Assembly: GCA_937872005.1 (NCBI GenBank)
Contig: CALMPQ010000262.1
Coordinates: forward strand, 1-5,542
Reading direction: 5' to 3'
Length of the DNA: 5,542 nucleotides
Origin: an uncultured Propioniciclava sp.
GTDB taxonomy: Bacteria > Actinomycetota > Actinomycetes > Propionibacteriales > Propionibacteriaceae
Shown here: piece after piece, positions 1 to 4,728 of the stretch
Position numbering within the stretch: position 1 is the stretch's first letter
Layout of the letters: every line of letters begins with the position of its first letter
Program-made: the position numbers and the translations under genes
Notes under the pieces: model-generated
Seen by the model: only the letters and a program-made list of their open reading frames with translations
Database searches by the model: none
Told to the model about the DNA's origin: nothing

Positions 1-873
1 TACGAGGCGTTCCTGCACTGGAAGCACCGCGAGAACTCGTTCGGCGAGTCGGCCGCCTGGGTGGCGCTGCATGAGGGGCGCGCCGTCGGCTATCGGACCC
101 TGATGCGGTGGCGGTTCGTCAACGACGAGGGCAAGAAGGTGACCGCCGTCCGGGCCGTCGACACCGCCACGCACCCCGACTATCAGGGCCTGGGCATCTT
201 CCGGACGCTCACCCTGCGTGGCGTCGCGGAACTCACCCTGGCCGGAGACGGCATCGTGTTCAACACGCCCAACGACCAGAGCCGCCCCGGCTACCTCAAG
301 ATGGGCTGGAGCGTCGTGCGCCGCCTGCCGGTCGGCGTCCTGCCGGCCAACCCGGCCGCACTGCCGAAGATGGCGCGCTCGAAGGTGCCGGCCAACCTGT
401 GGTCGGAGCAGACCTCGGTCGGGCTCGACGCGGCGGAGGCGTTCACGGATCGGCGCCGCGCCGAAGCCCTGCTGGCGCACGCACCTGCCAAGGGGTTTCG
501 CACCGACCGGACCCCGGAGCACCTCGCCTGGCGCACCTCGTTCGGACCCTTGCGCTACCGGGTCCTGCTCGCCTCGTCCGACCCGGCCGAGGGCGGGATC
601 GTGTTCCGGCTCCGTCGTCGGGGGGACACGGTCGAGGCGGCGATCATCGAACAGCTGGTGCCGGACTATGTGACGGGTGCACGGTTGGTTGCCCGTGCGT
701 TGCGGGAGACGGGCGCCGACTACGCGATCGGGTTGCGGACCGGCCCGTCCGCCGGGTTGGTGCCGCTGCCCGTCCCGGGCGCAGGGCCGCTGCTGACGTC
801 CCGCCCGCTGGCCGCCTCGCCGCCGCCGGCGTCCGCCTGGTGCCTCACGTTGGGCGACATCGAGCTGTTCTGA
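1..873 (+). CDS. GNAT-family N-acetyltransferase, 5'-truncated by window edge
   Basis: The frame is open from the first base to a TGA at 871-873, giving 290 visible residues; the true start lies upstream. The visible part opens with FLHWKHRENSFGES, close to the WK-x-R-x-NPFG signature of acetyltransferases found in polysaccharide clusters. Next come a strand reading VALHEGRAVGYR (about 21-32) and the acetyl-CoA loop THPDYQGLGIFRTL (about 57-70), which carries the Q-x-x-G-x-G-like pyrophosphate-binding turn (Q62-G-L-G65). NTPNDQSRPGYLKMGW (about 81-96) is the usual GNAT segment ending in a 'Y.k.GF/W' element. The C-terminal half (about 100-290) is a second, less conserved lobe. The family transfers acetyl or acyl groups from CoA. 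The substrate cannot be read from sequence, but a sugar or surface-polymer precursor is plausible from the neighbours. Codon use and GC (about 67% in a hand-counted stretch) match the polysaccharide genes rather than the module that follows. The fold call is confident; the role is inferred. Confidence 0.82.
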   Translation, partial: YEAFLHWKHRENSFGESAAWVALHEGRAVGYRTLMRWRFVNDEGKKVTAVRAVDTATHPDYQGLGIFRTLTLRGVAELTLAGDGIVFNTPNDQSRPGYLKMGWSVVRRLPVGVLPANPAALPKMARSKVPANLWSEQTSVGLDAAEAFTDRRRAEALLAHAPAKGFRTDRTPEHLAWRTSFGPLRYRVLLASSDPAEGGIVFRLRRRGDTVEAAIIEQLVPDYVTGARLVARALRETGADYAIGLRTGPSAGLVPLPVPGAGPLLTSRPLAASPPPASAWCLTLGDIELF

Positions 874-875
874 CA

Positions 876-911
876 GTGAACTCGCATGACCCATGTGTGA
901 TAATCACACAC
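876..911 (+). promoter_or_regulatory. Putative leaderless promoter of the Xre-protease/PIN operon
   Basis: An extended -10 element, TGTGATAAT, lies at 896-904, with hexamer GATAAT at 899-904 (five of six matches to TATAAT plus an upstream TGn). Exactly 7 bases separate it from the ATG at 912, so transcription would be expected to begin at or next to the start codon. No Shine-Dalgarno-like purine run precedes this ATG, which fits a leaderless mRNA, a common arrangement in actinobacteria. The best -35 at normal spacing is weak (GTGAAC at 876-881, 17-base spacer). A better -35 match, CTGACA at 870-875, is 23 bases away and probably too far. The whole promoter fits in the 38 bases between the acetyltransferase stop and the regulator start. 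Confidence 0.55.
894..910. promoter_or_regulatory. Palindromic operator overlapping the -10 element
   Basis: TGTGTGATAATCACACA is a perfect inverted repeat with 8-base arms around a central A at 902. It covers the -10 hexamer (899-904) and ends one base before the ATG at 912. Its size and symmetry suit a dimer of an Xre/Cro-type helix-turn-helix protein, and the gene that follows encodes such a protein, so autorepression by blocking RNA polymerase is the simplest reading. I saw no second copy in the window. The palindrome is directly visible; the identity of the binding protein is inferred. Confidence 0.7.
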
Positions 912-2036
912 ATGGACAGGGTGACGTTGGGTCGCAGAATCGCCGAAGCGCGCGACCTGGCGAACATGACCCAAGAGAGCGTGGCGCGGGCCATCGGGAT
1001 CGACCGAACAGCGGTTGTGCTCCTCGAAAAGGGGGATCGCCACCTCAAGGTTCCCGAATTGGTTCGGCTCGCGGAGGTACTCGGGCGGCCGCTGTCGTTC
1101 TTCGTGGAGGAGCCCGTCCCCGCGGCGGTCAGCAGACGGTCCACGCCCCATGCAGCGCATGACTCCACCAGGCAGTTGGACGCAGAGATCGACCAGTTTG
1201 CCATCGACTTGCGCAGTGTGGCCCGGATGGGCCTGCTTCCACCGGCGGGTCCATCCGAGGACGCACACGTTCCCCGCAACCACGACGAAGCAGAGCGCGC
1301 AGCTGCACTTTTTCGACGTCGCCTGAACCTGGAGTCGGGACCGATCGATGATCTTGGCAGGACGTGTGAGTCGTTCGGTCTGTACACCTACGCCGCCGAT
1401 CTGGGTGTTGCTGGTCCAGACGGCGCGTGCATCCAGGTCGAGGTCGGCTCCGGAGTTGTGGGGGCCGCCGTCATCAATGGGGCCGCGGGTTCTGGGCGTC
1501 GCCGGATGACGCTGGCTCACGAACTGGGTCATTGGCTGTTCGGCGACGTGTTTGATGCGCAAGCCCCCCTCGACAACGAGCAGATGGTCAATTCCTTCGC
1601 GATCCACTTCTTGGCGCCGCGGACAGGCGTGAACAAGCTGTGGGCGGAGCGAAGCGACATGCCCCTCCGTGACCGGGCCCTGACAGTCGGCGTCGAGTAC
1701 CGACTGAGTTGGTCGGCCACGCTCGGACAACTCCGGAATCTGGACCTGGTCAATCACGAGCAACGCGATCTCCTGAGCCGTTACGAACCAAAGGCTGGCG
1801 ATTACTTGCGACTCGGTCTGTCCTGGGCCGACGAGCTGGCGCATCCCTACCTGTCTCCCAATCTGGTGGCCGCCGTGCTGAGGGGGTACACGGCGCAGAC
1901 GTTGACGCAGGCGAAGACTCTGGAACTGCTCCGGGGGATCTTGTCGGTGGAGGAGTTGCCCGACCGCGATGCACCCCGCGCGGAGGACCTCCGCGGAGCC
2001 TTTCAAGGGCACGCAGGGCCACGGCATGGAACCTGA
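912..2036 (+). CDS. Xre-family HTH regulator fused to ImmA/IrrE metallo-endopeptidase (putative antitoxin/regulator)
   Basis: The product has 374 residues. Residues about 5-62 form an Xre/Cro helix-turn-helix: GRRIAEARDLANMTQESVA, then IDRTAVVLLEKGDRHLKVPE and LVRLAEVLGRPLSFF. After a variable linker (about 68-125), the ImmA/IrrE (COG2856) domain covers about 125-240. It has the zinc site HELGH at 203-207, with E204 as catalytic base, and the downstream E-x-x-x-N-x-F-A motif (E223, N227, F229, A230), where E223 is the probable third zinc ligand. The protease therefore looks intact. The C-terminal part ends with a helical stretch (about 316-350, 'AVLRGYTAQTLTQAKTLELLRG') usual in these fusions. 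In this family a protease of the ImmA or IrrE type inactivates an HTH repressor (ImmR, DdrO); here both activities are on one chain. The start at 912 is chosen because the HTH begins at once and a palindrome and -10 element lie just upstream. The gene overlaps the PIN gene by 11 bases. Hand-counted stretches have 58-60% GC, below the flanks. Confidence 0.88.
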   Translation: MDRVTLGRRIAEARDLANMTQESVARAIGIDRTAVVLLEKGDRHLKVPELVRLAEVLGRPLSFFVEEPVPAAVSRRSTPHAAHDSTRQLDAEIDQFAIDLRSVARMGLLPPAGPSEDAHVPRNHDEAERAAALFRRRLNLESGPIDDLGRTCESFGLYTYAADLGVAGPDGACIQVEVGSGVVGAAVINGAAGSGRRRMTLAHELGHWLFGDVFDAQAPLDNEQMVNSFAIHFLAPRTGVNKLWAERSDMPLRDRALTVGVEYRLSWSATLGQLRNLDLVNHEQRDLLSRYEPKAGDYLRLGLSWADELAHPYLSPNLVAAVLRGYTAQTLTQAKTLELLRGILSVEELPDRDAPRAEDLRGAFQGHAGPRHGT

Positions 2037-2580
2037 TGGTCCGATGTGGGTCGTGGACACAAGCGTCTACACACACCTTGCCAGGGCGGGTCATGCCTAC
2101 GTCCTGGAGCGCCTGGCTCCTTCTGGGATCGTTCTCGTGCCCACCGATGTGGACAGGGAGATCAAGGCCGGACAGGAGGTCCACGCCGATATTCCTGACG
2201 TTGGCATCACCCCTTGGGCGCGCCTGGTCTCACCCAGCGAGGCGGAGGAATGGACCCAACTGGAGGTGAAGGCCGCACTGGGCGGAACGGCCACCGACAA
2301 CTTGGGGGAGTGCGCGGTCATCGCGGTCGCGAAGCACCGCGGGATGACAGCACTGCTCGATGACCGTGCTGCCATCGCACAAGCGGACCTCCACCAGGTT
2401 GCTCACCACGACACCTTGTGGTTGGTGGTAGAAGCGCATTTTGTCCTGTTCGGTCAGGATCGGGGCCGAACCATCAAGGTCGTGGATGACCTGATCGGGA
2501 CCGGCATGTATCTCCCGATCGAATCGGGTGACAGCCTCTTCGTGTGGGCTTGGGAGAACGGGTGGCTGCCTCGGGACTAG
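2026..2580 (+). CDS. PIN-domain protein, putative RNase toxin of the module
   Basis: The product has 184 residues and PIN-fold signatures throughout: WVVDTSVYTHL with the first acidic residue D11; VPTDVDREIKAG with E45; DNLGECAVIAVAKH with D91 and E95; and MTALLDDRAAI with D112/D113. These match the four-acid metal site of PIN ribonucleases; the 'LGE.aviavA..' and 'llDDraA' forms resemble the DUF3368/COG2405-like branch more than classic VapC. The C-terminal 60 residues (about 125-184), rich in aromatic and acidic residues, extend beyond the PIN core and are unassigned. The ATG at 2026 is preferred. AGGG at 2015-2018 sits 7 bases upstream, and the ATG overlaps the regulator's stop (ATGGAACCTGA), implying translational coupling. 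ATG 2044 would still keep the domain. ATG 1969 has a GGAGGAG 13 bases upstream but would add 19 residues with no PIN features. By context the protein is the toxin controlled by the upstream regulator; RNase activity and target are inferred from the family. Confidence 0.8.
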   Translation: MEPDGPMWVVDTSVYTHLARAGHAYVLERLAPSGIVLVPTDVDREIKAGQEVHADIPDVGITPWARLVSPSEAEEWTQLEVKAALGGTATDNLGECAVIAVAKHRGMTALLDDRAAIAQADLHQVAHHDTLWLVVEAHFVLFGQDRGRTIKVVDDLIGTGMYLPIESGDSLFVWAWENGWLPRD

Positions 2581-3742
2581 GAATCCGGCCATCCGGCTGC
2601 GGGTTAGCCGGGAGTCCGCGCGCGTCCCGGTGCGCTGCGCTCACCCAGCCCAGAACCACGGTCCCGGCCAGCGTCACCGCCACGAACTCGTACAGGTGGT
2701 CCATCGTCGAGTGCACGCCCAGCCCCACCCAGGCGGCGGTCGCGATCAGCGCGGAGGCCCGGTCGCCGCGCCCCGCCAGCAGCAGGCCCACGAGCAGGAA
2801 CAGGCCGAAGATCGCCAGGCCGACGAACCCGAACTCAGAACCCACCTGCAGCACCGACGAGTGGGCCCGGGCCAGGTCGGGATCCACCGAGAGCTGATTG
2901 GTCTCGCGGAAGGACCCCGCGCCACTGCCCGTGACCGGGTGCCGGGCCCACAGGCCCAGTGCCTCGCTCCACAATTGCTTGCGCACACGACTGAGGGCTG
3001 CGACCACGGCGTCCGGCCAGACCGACTGCCGTGCCAGCGTGACCTGTGCGTACGCTGCGGCCGCCAGGCCCGCGCCGCCCGCGATGAAGGTGAGCCAACG
3101 CCACGGGCCGGTGCGGCTCACCACCGCGAGCAGGCACGCCAGGAGCACGACACCCGCCACCGCCGTCCCCGCAGTCGAGGCGTTGACGGCCACGACGCCG
3201 AGGGCGCCGAGCAGGGCAGCCGGTGCCAGCCAGCGAGCCCGCGAGCGCAGCGGGTCGACCCAGCGGAGGCCCCCCGCGCCTGACGGAGCGGGGGGTGGCG
3301 GGGCGCTGGGGGGCGCGAGGGGCGGGGCACCACGTCGGGCCCAGTGCCGCTGGTGCAGCCAGGCGAGGCTGCTCAACGCGATGAGTTGGACGCCGACCGC
3401 CGCGTTGGCGTTGGGATACTCCGTGGGCAGCTTGCCGGGTGCTGCGGTGATCAGCCAGCCGAGGCAGAAGAACAATCCGATGGCCAGGAGCAGGGCGGCC
3501 ACCCCCCAGTGGTCATCACGCCGAGCCACCTGGCGGCCGAGGGCCACGCCCCCGACGGCGACCAACGCCGGGACGAGGTAGGGGAGCGCCGGACCCACGG
3601 GGCGGCCCGCCCACACGGTCGCGACGACGACCCAGGCGCACCACAGGCCGGCCACCCCCACGCCCACAGCGTCCAGTCGGCTGAGGACGCGCGCCGGGGT
3701 GGACAAGGTCAGTTCTGGTACTCGGGCAACGTCCGGAACCAC
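2474..3742 (-). CDS. O-antigen ligase/polymerase-like (Wzy_C) polytopic membrane protein with hybrid C-terminus
   Basis: The product has 422 residues and about ten predicted membrane helices (approximately 27-46, 53-70, 78-101, 112-130, 171-188, 192-209, 213-232, 301-322, 329-345, 350-370). Family hallmarks are LPTEYPNANAAVG (105-117) before helix 4, and the extracytoplasmic loop 233-300 with LWSEALGLWARHPVTGSGAG followed by AHSSVLQVGSEFGF (293-306), the Wzy_C signature. Positively charged loops (about 131-170, 323-330) place both termini in the cytoplasm. Such proteins polymerise or attach lipid-linked glycans at the outer face of the membrane. Loop 138-156 is unusually proline-rich. The last 35 residues (388-422) are encoded antisense to the PIN gene and look random (Arg, Pro, Ser, Cys), so the native end was probably lost. 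The GTG at 3742 overlaps the epimerase gene by 34 bases. A TTG at 3706, two bases after the epimerase stop, is an alternative. Neither start has a clear ribosome-binding site. Cotranscribed with the epimerase. Confidence 0.75.
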   Translation of the reverse strand: MVPDVARVPELTLSTPARVLSRLDAVGVGVAGLWCAWVVVATVWAGRPVGPALPYLVPALVAVGGVALGRQVARRDDHWGVAALLLAIGLFFCLGWLITAAPGKLPTEYPNANAAVGVQLIALSSLAWLHQRHWARRGAPPLAPPSAPPPPAPSGAGGLRWVDPLRSRARWLAPAALLGALGVVAVNASTAGTAVAGVVLLACLLAVVSRTGPWRWLTFIAGGAGLAAAAYAQVTLARQSVWPDAVVAALSRVRKQLWSEALGLWARHPVTGSGAGSFRETNQLSVDPDLARAHSSVLQVGSEFGFVGLAIFGLFLLVGLLLAGRGDRASALIATAAWVGLGVHSTMDHLYEFVAVTLAGTVVLGWVSAAHRDARGLPANPQPDGRIPSPEAATRSPKPTRRGCHPIRSGDTCRSRSGHPRP

Positions 3743-4653
3743 TCGACGGTTGCGCGGACGCCGTCGGCGAGCGGGACCGGCTGGACATCGGGGAACAGCG
3801 CTCGCAGTCGGCTGTTGTCGGCCTGGGAGTCGCGGACGTCGCCGGCGCGCGGCTCGGTGTGGGTCACCTGGGGCTGGGTCCCGAGCACGTCCCCGATCAT
3901 CGTGATCAGCGTGTTCAGGGAGGTGCGGGAGCCGAAGGCCAGGTTCACCGGGTCCAGGTCGCTCACGCCGCGGATCGCCGCGTCCGCCAGCACCCGCGCG
4001 ACCGTGCCGACGTAGGTGAAGTCACGGGTCTGCTCGCCGTCGCCGTGGACGGTGAGGGGCACACCGCGCAGGGCCGCATCCACGAACGCGGGCATCACGG
4101 CGGCGTAGGCGTGTCCCGCCGGCTGGAGGGGGCCGTACACGTTGAAGAAGCGGAATGCGAGGGTGGGCAGGCCGTAGGTGTGGCCGAAGGACAGGGCGTA
4201 CGCCTCGGTGGCCTGCTTGCTCACCGCGTAGGGGGAGATCGGCGCGGTGCGCATGGACTCGCGCTTGGGCAGCTCCCGGTTCGCGCCGTACACCGACGAC
4301 GAGCTCGCCACGACGACGGGGATGGTGCCCGCACGGCGGGCCGCCTGCAGCACCTCGAGCGTGCCGGTCGCGTTGGCATGGTGGGAGGCCACCGGATCCA
4401 GCACTGACCGGGGGACCGAGGGGAGGGCCGCGAGGTGCACGACCGCGTTGGCCCCGTCGAAGGCGCGGTCGAGGGCGTCCGGGTCGAGGACGGTCTCGAC
4501 CATCAGGTCGGCGCCCACCCCGTCGAGGTTGGCGCGGTTGCCGGTGGAAAGGTTGTCGAACGCGACCACGTGGTCGACGTCGGCGCGGCCCAGCAGCTCG
4601 CGCGCCAGGTTGGACCCAATGAACCCGGCCCCGCCGGTGACCACGATCTTCAC
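3709..4653 (-). CDS. NAD-dependent epimerase/dehydratase (extended SDR, GalE-like)
   Basis: The product has 314 residues, normal for extended short-chain dehydrogenases acting on sugar nucleotides. TGGAGFIGS at 6-14 is the Rossmann nucleotide-binding loop, and D33 at the end of the second strand favours NAD(H). HLAALPSVPRS (73-83) resembles the 'HlAA..sV..S' segment of UDP-hexose epimerases. The catalytic set is present: Ser in ASSSSVYG (S118 aligned by motif) and Y142-x-x-x-K146 in SPYAVSK. FRFFNVYGPLQ (168-177) and VHGDGEQTRDFTYV (202-215) are the sugar-nucleotide-binding segments. The reaction is probably C4 epimerisation of UDP-Glc, UDP-GlcNAc or a uronic acid derivative; the substrate cannot be fixed from sequence, so no symbol is given. 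The start is the GTG at 4653, directly before KIVVTGG; the frame stays open far upstream, but that extension lacks any domain. This is the first gene of the operon with the ligase-like gene. Confidence 0.88.
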   Translation of the reverse strand: MKIVVTGGAGFIGSNLARELLGRADVDHVVAFDNLSTGNRANLDGVGADLMVETVLDPDALDRAFDGANAVVHLAALPSVPRSVLDPVASHHANATGTLEVLQAARRAGTIPVVVASSSSVYGANRELPKRESMRTAPISPYAVSKQATEAYALSFGHTYGLPTLAFRFFNVYGPLQPAGHAYAAVMPAFVDAALRGVPLTVHGDGEQTRDFTYVGTVARVLADAAIRGVSDLDPVNLAFGSRTSLNTLITMIGDVLGTQPQVTHTEPRAGDVRDSQADNSRLRALFPDVQPVPLADGVRATVEWFRTLPEYQN

Positions 4654-4660
4654 GCTCGCG

Positions 4661-4666
4661 AACCTA
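4661..4666 (-). promoter_or_regulatory. Candidate -10 (TAGGTT) of the epimerase-ligase operon, leaderless
   Basis: On the minus strand, TAGGTT fits the actinobacterial TANNNT -10 pattern and ends 7 bases before the GTG at 4653, the spacing expected of a leaderless transcript. No convincing -35 hexamer is visible at 17-18 bases. GGTAGG, just overlapping the hexamer, could instead act as a distant Shine-Dalgarno, so the assignment is tentative. Confidence 0.35.
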
Positions 4667-4715
4667 CCACCGAAGGGGTTGCGCGCTTCGACGAGCCCGG
4701 CCAGCCGGACGTGCG

Positions 4716-4721
4716 TAAGCT
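4716..4721 (+). promoter_or_regulatory. Candidate -10 (TAAGCT) of the nucleotidyltransferase gene, leaderless
   Basis: TAAGCT matches TANNNT and ends 7 bases before the GTG at 4729. No clear -35 and no Shine-Dalgarno for that GTG are visible. It is supported mainly by having the same spacing as the other two candidate promoters in this window. Confidence 0.35.
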
Positions 4722-4728
4722 TCGGCGG

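Larger units (their letters stand above)
4654..4728. other. Divergent intergenic region between epimerase and nucleotidyltransferase genes
   Basis: These 75 bases separate the two divergent start codons and hold both candidate promoters described separately. Apart from these I saw no long palindrome or repeat. If the downstream gene actually starts at ATG 4747, the region is 93 bases. Confidence 0.5.

Noticed and set aside
876..911. Upstream in-frame GTG start (876) for the Xre-protease gene, adding 12 residues
   Set aside because: The palindrome and -10 element would be inside the coding region, no ribosome-binding site precedes it, and the HTH begins naturally at ATG 912.
1969..2025. N-terminal extension of the PIN protein from ATG 1969
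   Set aside because: The GGAGGAG upstream is 13 bases away, the extra 19 residues have no PIN character, and ATG 2026 has AGGG at 7-base spacing plus the usual stop/start overlap. The extension remains possible but less likely.
720..2060. Long minus-strand open frame (446 codons) covering the Xre-protease gene
   Set aside because: It is antisense to a gene with clear HTH and HELGH motifs. Its own translation shows no domain, and long shadow frames are common in high-GC DNA.
2608..2630. Inverted repeat CCGGGA/TCCCGG with an 11-base loop just after the PIN gene, considered as a terminator
   Set aside because: The stem is only 6 base pairs, there is no T-run, and the site lies inside the ligase reading frame; such repeats occur by chance at this GC.
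874..2640. Target-site duplication or att-like direct repeats bracketing the Xre/PIN module
   Set aside because: By eye I found only short chance matches (such as TGACAG) at the two edges; nothing long enough to support a specific insertion mechanism.
2528..4015. Several plus-strand open frames opposite the ligase and epimerase genes
   Set aside because: Their translations are low-complexity (Arg/Pro/Gly/Ala-rich) with no motif, while the minus strand encodes recognisable families.
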